From: Symbiodinium natans | Taxonomy: Eukaryota; Sar; Dinophyceae; Suessiales; Symbiodiniaceae | Reading direction: 5' to 3' | Length of the DNA stretch: 64,000 nucleotides | Assembly (NCBI GenBank): GCA_905221605.1 | Contig: CAJNDS010002354.1 | Location: forward strand, 281,813 to 345,812 | Translations under genes and position numbers: made by a program | Shown here: in pieces, positions 8,401-18,347 of the stretch | Numbering within the stretch: the stretch's first letter is position 1 | How the letters are laid out: each line of letters opens with the position of its first letter | Notes under the pieces: generated by a model | Told to the model about the DNA's origin: nothing | The model's database searches: none | Seen by the model: the letters and a program-made list of their open reading frames with translations, nothing else

Positions 8401-9397
8401 AAAATTGAGCCCTGAGCCTCCTAGTCCAGGAATCCAGCCACAGGGGGCAATCGGGCAAACCCAGGCAGGTAACATCGCCAAAGGTGGTCTGGGTCCGGCC
8501 ATCCTTATCCGAGTACTGACGTTGTCCTAAGGAAGGCCGATGTCCGTTAGCCTGTAGACGGCGAGGCTTAACCCTCACCTTTCCGTTTCTCTTTCGTTTG
8601 GGCGCTCGGGCTGTAAGGGCCTCGGCCGCGCGTTCGGGGTCTGTCGCTCGACGGAAGCGACCCCTTACTTAGTTTAGGGTTTAGGGTTTGGGCTTCAGGG
8701 TTTTGGTTTTAGGGTTTAGGTCTCGGGGGGCGCGAAAGGAATGTGTCAGCTTTTGCTGGGTCGTTATTTCAATGACCTCCAATTAGGTTTGTCAGGATAA
8801 TGAGCCGCGCTACATGTCACATTTTGGGGGAGCCTACAGTATTTTCAGGAGTAGGCGTTTTGGTTCATGATTTTTTTTGTTTTAGCTCACCCGCCCCCGG
8901 TTATGTAGTTTCATTGCAAGCCGAATTCTGCGAACTCCTCAGTGGGGAGGGCCGAGTTTCATTAAGGGTGTAATTCAACCAACTCCATCATGAGATCGAC
9001 CTGAGGTTTGTCTGCTCAAGTAAGTTGACGGCATACTCATTCAAGGAAACATGAGCTGGTACAACTTGTACCGATTACCTGCTTGCACCGGCCTACATGT
9101 ATCATTTTAAGACCAGTACATAGGTACTATGAACGGGAACGATGGTGAAGGATGGGCCACAGGAACAAGAAACACAAACGCAGGATCAGCAGCACCAGGG
9201 AAAAACATGTGGCAACAAAAAGCGCGCATTACTGGGGGGGTGGGGGGGCGGGGGGTACCATATATATATATATATATTACATGTAGATGTATGTTTACAG
9301 CTGCGAGTCCACGACATTTTCTGGCAGCTTGGGCTGCGGAGGTTCCGTAGCAGGGCACGCAAACTGCCGCAAGAATTCCTGCAAGAATTTCTGCAAG

Positions 9398-9568
9398 ATG
9401 AGCGCGGGCGACCCGGAGAAAATGAGCTGCCCCATGGCACCCTGGCCGCCCAGCCTGCAAATTCCGCAAGATGATCGGCCCACGCCCTGGGCCTCAAAAA
9501 CCGTAAGCCCGAAAGCCCGCGAACGCGTTGCGGAACCCCCCGAGCCGTTAAGGGGGAAACCCTGCTGA
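9398..9568 (+). CDS. possible small ORF or first exon, 56 codons
   Basis: ATG at 9398 lies right after TGCAAG, a possible trans- or cis-splice acceptor. It opens a frame rich in Pro and charged residues (MSAGDPEKMSCPMAPWPPSL, ... KARERVAEPPEPLRGKPC) with a stop at 9566-9568. There is no recognised family, and three other long frames overlap, so this is weak. Confidence 0.25.
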   Translation: MSAGDPEKMSCPMAPWPPSLQIPQDDRPTPWASKTVSPKARERVAEPPEPLRGKPC

Positions 9569-9623
9569 GCTCTGCTGCTGGTGTGCATTCGGGAAGAACA
9601 ACTAGGACCCAGAGTAGACCTTA

Positions 9624-9632
9624 TGATTTTTT

Positions 9633-9676
<44 letters not shown>
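9624..9676. repeat. poly-T / poly-G homopolymer junction
   Basis: About 17 T followed directly by about 35 G. Length may be unreliable. The same T-then-G arrangement recurs near 44202 and 50042. Confidence 0.9.
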
Positions 9677-9809
9677 CTTCGGTCCCTTCAAACCAAAAAA
9701 GGGTACCCGTCTTATTCCCAGGTCTAGACGAGGCATCACTCTTGAGCATCAGAGGGCTCATCTCTCCCATCCTTGGGTTTTGGAGGAAGGTCGGAGGGGG
9801 GATGTTTGG

Positions 9810-10262
9810 GGTTTAGGGCTTAGAGTTTAGGGTGTAGGGTTTAGGGCTTAGGGTGTAGGGTTCAGGGTTTAGGGTTTTCAGTTTGCAGGACCAGGTGACC
9901 GACGCACGAGTTCGCGGCTTCAAGCAAAGGCAGCGGCCTGTCTCATGGAAGCTGCGATGCAAGCGGGCTCCTCGGCATCAACTTAATATAGGGTTCTTAC
10001 CCTAAACCCTAAACCCTAAACCCTAAACCCTAAACCCTAAACCCTTAAGGGAGGGGGATCAAGGGCGGTATATGGAACCCAAGTTTCCCCCAATGCTCCC
10101 CCAAGGCTCCCTGAGTTTCCCTAAGGTTTCCTTGCTCCTTGGCATCAGCTAATGCCGGGGCCCTAAACCCTAAACCCGCAACCCTAAACCCTAAACCCTA
10201 AACCCTAAACCCAAAACCCTAAACCCCTAAACCCCTAAACCCCTAAACCCTAAACCCTAAAG
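9810..10262. repeat. telomere-like arrays in both orientations
   Basis: TTTAGGG (degenerate) at 9810-9872, CCCTAAA at 10001-10045 and 10160-10262. The island 9882-9990 after TTTGCAG has open frames in two registers and could be an exon, unassigned. Confidence 0.9.
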
Positions 10263-10321
10263 CCTTAATATTTAAAGCAGGGGTTTGGGGGCTATTCATA
10301 AGAACCCCCAAAACCCTATTC

Positions 10322-10404
10322 TATAACTAGTGAAGTTGTTGTTGTATAGTTATAAAGGGGCCAGAAGGGAAGAATATTAGTAATTATTCCTTCCGACCCC
10401 TACA
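10322..10404. other. two adjacent inverted repeats (foldback structure)
   Basis: ATAACTA/TAGTTAT pair around a 17-nt loop (about 10322-10353). It is followed by an almost palindromic 46-bp segment beginning AGGGGCCAGAAGGGAAGAAT and ending TTCCTTCCGACCCCT (about 10357-10402). Confidence 0.65.
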
Positions 10405-10659
10405 TGACGCCGACCTTCAAGAGCTCAAAGCCAATACTTTTGCATGATGACTTTCCTTACTGGTAGAAACTCTTGGAGAACCTGCAAGAAAGGGAGGTTC
10501 GTGGGTTTGGGGGCTCCTAAGAAGGTTAGACCGTAAACCCTAAGCCCTAAACCCTAAAGCCTAAACCCTATACCCTCTCTACCATACATATTGCACCTTA
10601 ATTGATGTGCAGTGTGCAGAATAGCATTATAAGGCCGCTTGTTTAAAGCCGCGTTTTTT

Positions 10660-10976
10660 TTTTCAGAATAAGGCCACTTACTCTTCAGAATTTGGCCGCT
10701 ATGTTTTCAGAATTTGGCCGCTTTATTTTCAGAATTGGTGGCCACTTCATTTTCAGAAGTTGGCCGCTGTATTTTCAGAATCTGGCCTCTTTATTGTCAG
10801 AATTTTGGCCGCTTTATTTTTTGGAATTGCCCGCTTCATTTTCAGACTTTGGCCGCTATATTTTTCAGAATTTGACCGCTTTCTTTACAGAACTTGGCCG
10901 CTTTCTTTACAGAATTTGGCCGTTGTCTTTTCAGAATCTGGCCGCTTTTTTGAATTTGGCCGCTTCGTTTCAGAAA
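10660..10976. repeat. minisatellite, about 14 copies of TTTGGCCGCTTTATTTTCAG
   Basis: Unit of 22-25 bp with variable T-runs. It gives spurious Phe/Arg-rich frames. It ends just before a TTTAGGG array. Confidence 0.93.
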
Positions 10977-10997
10977 AAGTAATTATGTTCGGATGTG

Positions 10998-12552
10998 GTT
11001 TTAGGGTTTAGGGTTTAGGGTTTAGGGTTTGGGGTTTAGGGTTTAGGGTTTAGGGATTCTTTGGGCGGGTGTGTGTTGGTCGAGAGAATGGCTCGGCTAC
11101 ACCCTTCGTGCTCGGAGCTGCTGAGCCCTAAGCCCTAAACCCTAGACCCTAAGCCCTGAACCCTAAACCCTGAACCCTAAACCCTACACCCTAAACCCTA
11201 AACCCTAAACCCTAAACCCTACACCCTACACCCTACACCGTAACCCCTAACCCCTAAACCCTAACCCCTAACCCCTAACCCCTAACCCCTAACCCCTAAC
11301 CCCTAACCCCTAACCCCTAAACCAAAGCCATTCTCAGCCGTGCCGTTGAGCTCAGTCGCCAGGGGCGGAAGAGGACGAGCTGCAAGCTTGGGGGAGCTAC
11401 CCAGGCTGGCTATACTTGAGTATCGGTTTTCGTGGTTAGGGTTTAGGGTTTAGGGTTTAGGGTTTAGGGTTTGGGGTTTGGGGTTTGGGGTTTGGGGTTT
11501 GGGGTTTGGGGTTTAGGGTTTAGGGTTTGGGGTTCAGGGTTTAGGGGCTGGTGACACCCTTAAACCCTGAAAACCCTTCGAGCCCTGAGATCCCTAAAGC
11601 CCTAAACCCTTAAAATCCCACAGAGCCCCGATTGCCAGGATGCACCGGGCCGGCGTCTTGCGGGCAGAGGCGGCAGGAGACAGGCCCCCCGCTATGTGCT
11701 TAGAGTTTAGGGTTTAGGGTTTAGGGTTCAGGGTTCAGGGTTCAGGGTTCACGGTTTAGGGGTTAGGATTCAGGGAGATTTCGCTGTTGAACTGTCGCTG
11801 TGAGGAAAGCTCGACCAGGTTCGAGACTATGTGCTGGATACATATGTGGGTTTACGATACTCGGGGTACGCCAGAATAGGCCCAAAACAGTAGGATTACA
11901 AACCCTAAACCCTAAGCAAGCCTAAACCCTAAACCCTAAACCCGAAACCCTAAAGCCTAAAGCCTAAAGCCTAAAGCCTAAAGCCTAAAGCCTAAACCCT
12001 AAACCCTAAACCCTAAACCCTAAACCCTAAACCCTACACCCTAAACCCTAAACCCTAAACCCTAAACCCTACACCCTAAACCCTACACCCTAAACCCTAA
12101 ACCCTAAACCCTAAACCCTAAACCGTAAACCTCGACTTCGGAAACCACCACATTAAAGAGACTGCCAGTTTGTGGCCTGTGGCTGTGTAAAATTAAGTGT
12201 CCCTGTCGAAGTAACTGACCCTAGGCCCTAAACTTCCTAGGGTTTAGGGTTTAGGGTTTAGGGTTTAGGGTTTAGGGTTTAGGGTTTAGGGTTTAGGGTT
12301 TAGGGTTTAGGGTTTAGGCTTTAGGGTTTAGGGTTTAGGGTTTAGGGTTTAGGGTTTAGGGTACAAGCCACTTGAATGAGAAGGCACTCGTTTTTGCTGT
12401 GCAGTGGTTGAGTCTCAGGAGGTTTAGTAGCCAAAAGCCCCAGTCGCAGTCTTCATCTGCGCCCCTATGCCCTAACCCTAAACCCCAAACCCCAAACCCT
12501 AAACCCTAAACCCTATACCTTAAACCCTAAACCCTAAACCCTAACCCTAAAT
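10998..12552. repeat. dense telomere-like arrays around exon-like islands
   Basis: TTTAGGG 10998-11054; CCCTAAA/CCCTAAC 11122-11322; TTTAGGG/GGGGTTT 11434-11550; TTTAGGG/TTCAGGG 11700-11775; CCCTAAA with a CCTAAAG sub-block 11898-12125; TTTAGGG 12236-12362; CCCTAAA 12470-12552. Orientation alternates from array to array, which argues against one ancestral tract. Confidence 0.94.
11330..11690 (+). CDS. two possible exons between arrays
   Basis: Island about 11330-11430 is open as VPLSSVARGGRGRAASLGEL, then PRLAILEYR. Island about 11640-11695 after CCCACAG is open as RIARMHRAGVLRAEAAGDR. Both are GC-rich and sit between arrays as proven exons elsewhere do, but neither border nor phase was confirmed. 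Confidence 0.3.
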
Positions 12553-12574
12553 CCTCCTCCTCATCTGCTCGCAG

Positions 12575-12650
12575 GAGGCCCAGGGATTCGTGAGGTTTTC
12601 GATCTCGGGTCGCGGAGGCAACGTGAGGGGAGGCATGAAGGCCAATGGCG
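12575..12650 (+). CDS. probable exon
   Basis: Opens after CTCGCAG and reads EAQGFVRFSISGRGGNVRGG, then MKANGALAS. There is strong coding character directly downstream of a CCCTAAA array. Product unknown. Confidence 0.45.
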
Positions 12651-12654
12651 CCTT

Positions 12655-13240
12655 GGCCTCATCTGGGCGTGTTTTGTGTTCATTTTTCTACTATTTGCTT
12701 GAGACCCCCAATACCCTTGCAAGGAAGAATTATTTTAGTACTTTTTGGAGGTTCTTCAGCAATTCGTAGTTTTTCAGCGGGCTCCACTGCCTCAAAGAGC
12801 CCAAGACTAGCACCCAGAGTGGGCCATTCTTCCCTTCTTTTTAGGGTTTAGGTTCCCTTATACGCCCCTTTGTTATGCCTAGGATACGCTTGGGTCTAGA
12901 AGGCCTACGGTGCTGTGGGTTGACCAGAAGTCTATAAGGGGGCTGTTGCAAAACACAACCTCCACAAGAAGATCGGTTTTGGGGTGCTGTGTAAGACCCG
13001 GGTCTTGGAGTTTGGCATGCTCCGTTGGAAGATCTGCTGCGCAAAGTTCTCCGTAGTGGTGTGGCCCTCTAGGCCCTTTCAGGCCCTGTCTGGGGTGCCT
13101 TCTTTTGCTGCGCATGGTTTCGGAAGCAGTCCTCGAAACAACACCTGCGCCCAAAGACTGCACATTTTACACAACAGCGCAACAAAGCCAGTCATGACCT
13201 CTTGCCGAGCACAGCATTCCGTCAAGAGATTGGCGCTGAG
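12655..13240. other. interval with weak overlapping frames
   Basis: Several frames of 60-100 codons on both strands overlap here without domain features. I make no gene call. Confidence 0.4.
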
Positions 13241-13244
13241 CAAA

Positions 13245-13965
13245 CCTGAAACCCTCAACCCTACACCCGAAACCCTAAACCCTAAACCCTAAACCCTACA
13301 CCCTGAACCCTAAACCCTACACCCTGCACCCTAAACCCAAACCCTAAACCCTAAACCCTAAACCCCAAACCCCAAACCCTAAACCCTAAACCCTAAACCC
13401 CAAACCCCAAACCCTAAACCCTAAACCCTAAACCCCAAACCCTAAACCCTAAACCGTAGATGTGTCAAGCAAAGGGCAGAAGGCACCTGCAGGCCTCAGT
13501 TTGTTTCTGCCTCTCAGAGAAGGCCCTTGCAGGTTGTGCCGGGGTTCATGGGTATGAATAAATATAGGGTTTAGGGTTTAGGGTTTAGGGTTTAGGGTTT
13601 AGGGTAAGAAGTACTCTGAATAGAGATATCAGGAAAGTTACCATACTTAGAACCCTACTCCTTGACCTCCGGGTAGAACCAGAGTCATGCTACGTTGCGG
13701 TCGATGCGGCGTATACCCCTACAAAGCCCTAAACCCTAAACCCTAAACTCTAAACCCCAAGTGTTGCTGTGCAGGGCAGAGGCTCGCGGGCTTCAGGCAA
13801 GAGAGCGGAACCAGGCGCGGAGATCGGAGGTCCATTGAGTTGCTGCGGGGCGGCCGCAACCGGCGCTGATACGTCCGAGGGAGGGTTTTAGGGTTTAGGG
13901 TTTCGGGTTTAGGGTTTAGGGTTCAGGGTTTAGGGTTTAGGGTTTAGGGTTTAGGGTTTAGGGAC
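13245..13965. repeat. CCCTAAA, TTTAGGG arrays around one exon-like island
   Basis: CCCTAAA with CCCCAAA and CCCTACA variants 13245-13455; TTTAGGG 13565-13605; short CCCTAAA 13728-13760; TTTAGGG 13885-13964. These are the last dense arrays on the left side. Confidence 0.93.
13775..13883 (+). CDS. probable exon
   Basis: Opens after GTGCAG; one frame (GRGSRASGKRAEPGAEIGGP, then LSCCGAAATGADTSEG) is open up to the TTTAGGG array. The other frames contain stops near the 3' end. Product unknown. Confidence 0.35.
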
Positions 13966-13969
13966 AGGT

Positions 13970-15430
13970 GGCGTATCAATTCAGTTCTCCATATGATGGG
14001 CTCCACCTCCCACGTGCAGCATGGTGATGCTGAAAAAGGTAGCTCGATGGGGTGGGCCCAGTTTAACATCAGGTTGCAACTTTTCAACTCCCAGGAGCTT
14101 TCGGCTGACTTCGGCCTGTTTAAGGCATTCGCCGAACCTTTAGCAGCTTGAAGAAGCTGCGAATGGTTGAAATTCCTTGCTGTTGGCTTGGGCCCCTCCG
14201 GCCTTTGTTTCAGACTGCAAGCTCTCGACTGTGCCATAAGGGTCGAGCGTCCTTGAATTTGCCCGAAGCTGAGAAAAGCCACGCAAGAACGATCCCATGG
14301 GTGCCTGAAGATGTGCTGACTTAGTACAATGGTCATTGGGGCCCTCAACTATCGAACACACATGTCCCGCCGGCCAAACCACTAGTCAAAACATACAGGC
14401 GCAAAAATCAGGATCCGATATGATGTCTCCCCACCCTGGATATTCTCTTGCAATCTTCATGGCCATTGAATCCCATGCTCACTGGGACGTTTCGAGCATG
14501 TACATTCTATCTTGTCTATACCAAAAAGGAATTTCGACTCATGTTCAAGTCTCACCCGTTTGGTGTCTCTTGCATCGTACGCAGTCGTATGGCACACAGG
14601 ATGGCAGGCCCCCCAAATTGGACTTTCATTCTTTGAAATAGAGCCTTTGAAATTCAGGAAATGGCGCACGATTTCTCTCGGTGTTGGAAGATGAGATTGA
14701 CCATATCCGATCCCCAAGAAATAAAATTTCCGGCATTGAAAAGGATGTATGTATATATATATATGAGTAAGTATATGTATATGTATATGTAAATGTACAT
14801 ATATATATATACACCTATCACGATTTTTTTAAAGTTTTTGGATTGCAGTCATACTATCGAGAATATAGCTTCAAGATGCGTGGTCATGACTATGAATGCA
14901 CCAGGAGACATGATGAGATTCATGGTTTATACAGCCGAAGGACAAGGACCCATAATCTCGAAATAAATCGAGAATGCCAAGATTTGATGTTGGGTTTATT
15001 ATTTGAAAGATTTTATAAGCCACGGAAGTTGATTTTCAACATAGTAATATATATATATATACTTATTTATTTATTTGTTTGTTTATTTATTTATGTATAC
15101 TTATATGTATATTTTTACATGTAAAAAACATGCACATGGATACTGACTGCTCCACATTCTCGATACAAGGTCGCTCCAACCCATCTGAAGACAGCCACAA
15201 CATGCCGTACAAGAAGCTAGCCCTTTCTCCATGCCTACAGCGGCTCTCAGTCTCAAGGCTTACGGTTGAGTGTTCAGCTCGCAGTGGCTGTTGATGGGCC
15301 ATTGATGAACAGTGAGTCGGAGGCTTTTCTCCAGAGGATCTGTGTCAGGTATGTGCCATAAGGAGGTGCGAGTTGCTAATGTCTTTTTAAGATCCCCTGG
15401 TGCCCTCGAGGCTTGCAGAGCGCAGGGTTC
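13970..15430. other. AT-rich interval, no supported gene
   Basis: Contains TA-rich microsatellites (about 14750-14815 and 15045-15120) and TTTA repeats. Overlapping frames on both strands have no family features. Confidence 0.5.
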
Positions 15431-15439
15431 GTTGCAGCC

Positions 15440-15541
15440 ATGTTGGCCACCAGGATGGGATCTGGGCTGACCAAGATGGCTTCTTGCGTTCTTCTGGGGC
15501 TTGTCCTCATGGAAGCGATTCTAGGCTCAATTGTGGAGTAG
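15440..15541 (+). CDS. possible small ORF with a hydrophobic segment
   Basis: ATG at 15440 after TTGCAGCC opens MLATRMGSGLTKMASCVLLG, then LVLMEAILGSIVE and a stop. It resembles a signal peptide and might be an alternative first exon of the large membrane-protein gene, but no splice link is demonstrated. From 15542 to 15984 one more open frame exists without recognisable features. Confidence 0.25.
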   Translation: MLATRMGSGLTKMASCVLLGLVLMEAILGSIVE

Positions 15542-15984
15542 CATCTTATTTCATGCAGCTAAGCCGGGTTCAACAGCAGACCTACGATTTGCTGACTCCC
15601 CAATCTTTACACAGCCCCGTGTGGGTTTGGGGGGTTTGGGGGGTTAACAAGACTGTACTCCGTCGAGAGAAGCCTGAGGAGCGGTTTGGATTCCGAGCTC
15701 TTTAAAGTCCTCGGCGGGCCGTGCACCTCAAACGGTCGTTGTGTTCGGAGGAAACAAATATTTTCTTTTGGTGCCTGCGAAGTTCGCACTCTCCACGCCA
15801 TTCGCGTACAATTTCCGCGTCAGTCTCACATCGTGATCGATGGCATCTCTTACTTCGAGACGGAGACTCACATGCACTTCCCGGCTTCGGCTTCTTTTCA
15901 TTGGACTCCCACGGCATCTTCGCCGTTTAGCTCGATCCCCACTTCTGGATCGGCAGTTCAGCAGCTGTGTGGAACGAGGTATCG

Positions 15985-18347
15985 ATGGAGGGGACGAAAA
16001 GATTTGACAGCTTGTGGGTCTTAGCTGCTGCGTCAGTTGTTGTTTTATGGGCCGTCCAAGACAAAGTAGCTAATTATGCATGTTGCACTTGCACTTGTAC
16101 TTCTGGAAGGCCCGTTGAGAACGTCCAATGTGACTTCGAGGCGGATACCTGTGAGGGCGTCCTTTGGACTGAGGGATGGCAGCGCCGACCTGGCCGCAGC
16201 CTCGCTGGCGATTTGGGAGACTGGCACCTGGACCTCGCTGACCATCCAGTGAGCATAGGCCTAGGCACCTCAGCTGCCTTAGCATCAGCGCCTCGGGCGG
16301 AACTTGTTTTGAGCGTGAGGGACTGTGCCAGAGTCATGTTGTTTGCGTATCAGCTCGTGAGTGCGACTCGGCCTCCCAACAAACTGGAGCTCTTCTCCGA
16401 CGACAAGCTGTTGTGGTTGGGCGAAGGCAGCCCAGACAGCCACTGGCAGTCAGTCAAGGTGGTCGTGCCGCAGCTGAATTTGAGTTTGGAGCTATACTTG
16501 CGTTTGCCATTCCAACTTGCGCAAAGCTTCAGCACCAGGTGCCGCCCAAGGCTGGTGTCTTGCGCTTCCGGGGCTTCGGGGACCTCTCTGGCCTTGATCG
16601 GATCTCCTTGGACCTGCTGAGCACCCTTGATGATGTTGAGGAAGTTCCCGCAGCTCAGTTCTCTCTTGGTTTCTCTTCAAACTGCGTGCTGCACCCTGGC
16701 ATGGGGACTCTGTTCTGTGGAGGCAAGCAACTCATGGTCACTGTCATGAGCGCCATGAGATTGCCGCCTGTGAATGCCGTGTCCGTTGGAAACTTTCATA
16801 CTTGTGCGGTTCTCGGGGATGGCTCTTGTAGATGCTGGGGCAGGAACTCTTTTGGCGAGGCAGGCATGGGCCATACGCAGCAAATATCTGTGGAGAAGTC
16901 TGCAGCTGTCAACCTGGGAGCTAACGTGACCGTGAAGCAGCTAGCAGCCGGGGATCATACATGTGCAGTTCTGGACGACGACACACTGAGGTGTTGGGGG
17001 AACAACATGTATGGGCAGCTAGGGCTTGGCCACACCAGACAGATAGGTGATGATGCCAAAGAGATGGGGCAGTTCCTCCCTCCCGTGGACGTCGGAGCTG
17101 GCCGGACGGTGAAGCAGGTGGCGGCTGGAGACGAACACACATGCGCAGTGCTGGACGATGACACACTGAGGTGTTGGGGGCAAAACGGGTTTGGCGAGCT
17201 TGGGCTCGGCCACACCAGACAGATTGGTGCTGATGCGGAAGAGATGGGGCAGTTCCTCCCTCCAGTTGACGTGGGAAATGGGCGAACAGTGAAGCAGGTG
17301 GCAGCTGGCCATCGACATACATGCGCAGTGCTGGACGACGACACACTGAGGTGTTGGGGCAGCAACGGTTATGGCAAGCTAGGGCTCGGCCACGACAGAC
17401 ATATAGGTGATGATGCCAAAGAGATGGGGCAGTTCCTGCCTCCAGTTGACGTGGGAGCTGGTCGGACGGTGAAGCAGGTGGCAGCTGGACAACAACATAC
17501 ATGCGCAGTGCTGGACGACGACACACTCAGGTGTTGGGGCCGCAACTGGTATGGCGAGCTAGGGCTCGGCCACAACAGAAATATTGGTGAAACACCGCAA
17601 GAGATGGGGCGCTTCCTGCCTCCAGTTGATGTTGGGAGTGGTCGGACTGTGAAGCAGGCGGCCGCTGGTTATGACGAGACCTGTGCGGTGCTTGACAACG
17701 ATGCGCAGGTTTGCTGGGGTTTGAGCATAGGGGACCAAGAGGGCGAGATGGGGGACAGGCTGGCTGCGCTTGAGCTGATTAGCACGGCTGCACAGACCCA
17801 GTTACGGTTGAATGGCAGCACGGCCTTGCAAGGCAGATTGGAGGTCCTTTACCAAGGATTATGGGGCACGGTCTGCGACGACCAATGGAACGACTTGGAT
17901 GCGCAGGTGGCTTGCTCCCAGTTGGGCTGGGCAGGCGGCATTCCCTTGTTCCGCTTCAGTAGCGGAAACATGAAGTTTTGGATGGACAACGTGCAGTGCA
18001 GTGGCAAAGAAGCCTCTCTGGGGCTTTGTCCCTTCAGAGGATGGGGTTCCCACAACTGCGCCCGCCAACAGGCTGCTGGAGTACAGTGCCACATCGATGC
18101 CTGGACCCAGCTGGTCCTCCCCGGCGGTCCCTTGGCAAGGGAAGGCCACTCGGCCATCTGGGACGATGCGAACCAGTCCCTTCTCATCTTCGCTGGCGAG
18201 GCGTCTGCGCACCTTCAGTCCTACAGCGACCTGTGGCAGTTCAGCTGGCCCACGAAATCTTGGAGCGTCCTCGAGCCTTCCGGAGGAGCGCCAACGTCCA
18301 GATTCGCTCACACTTCTGTTTGGGATGCTGCCTCCAAGATGATGCTG
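15985..18347 (+). CDS. exon 1-2 region: anchor, MAM-like, RCC1-like, SRCR and first Kelch repeats
   Basis: ATG 15985 is the first Met in the frame; residues 9-25 (SLWVLAAASVVVLWAV) form a signal or anchor segment. The MAM-like domain starts at CDFEADTCEG and ends near LRFRGFGDLSGLDRISLDLL, but its middle changes frame near 16.53 kb. RCC1-like repeats follow (HTCAVLDDDTLRCWG...YGELGLGH). Then comes an SRCR domain (GRLEVLYQGLWGTVCDDQWN to GVQC, about 17815-18095), with the family Cys and WGTVCDD motif. Two Kelch-type blades (HSAIWD, HTSVWD) lead to a GC donor at 18348. RCC1-like and SRCR domains usually bind proteins; extracellular placement is inferred from the Cys-rich context. Confidence 0.85.

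Noticed and set aside
8126-8578. 150-codon minus-strand ORF
   Set aside because: Overlaps the CCTGCCTGGGAGG minisatellite and other open frames on both strands; no domain.
10692-11011. Phe-rich protein frames at 10692-11011
   Set aside because: Two frames are open across the same minisatellite with similar repetitive content; codon pattern is set by the repeat.
16520-16545. A 20-nt intron repairing the MAM-like domain frame
   Set aside because: A GC...AG excision of 20 nt would restore the frame, but it is far shorter than any other intron here (67 bp or more); a sequence or real indel is more likely.
16921-17526. Minus-strand ORFs opposite the RCC1-like repeats
   Set aside because: Repetitive shadow of the 180-bp repeat; the + strand reading has clear RCC1-like and SRCR domains.
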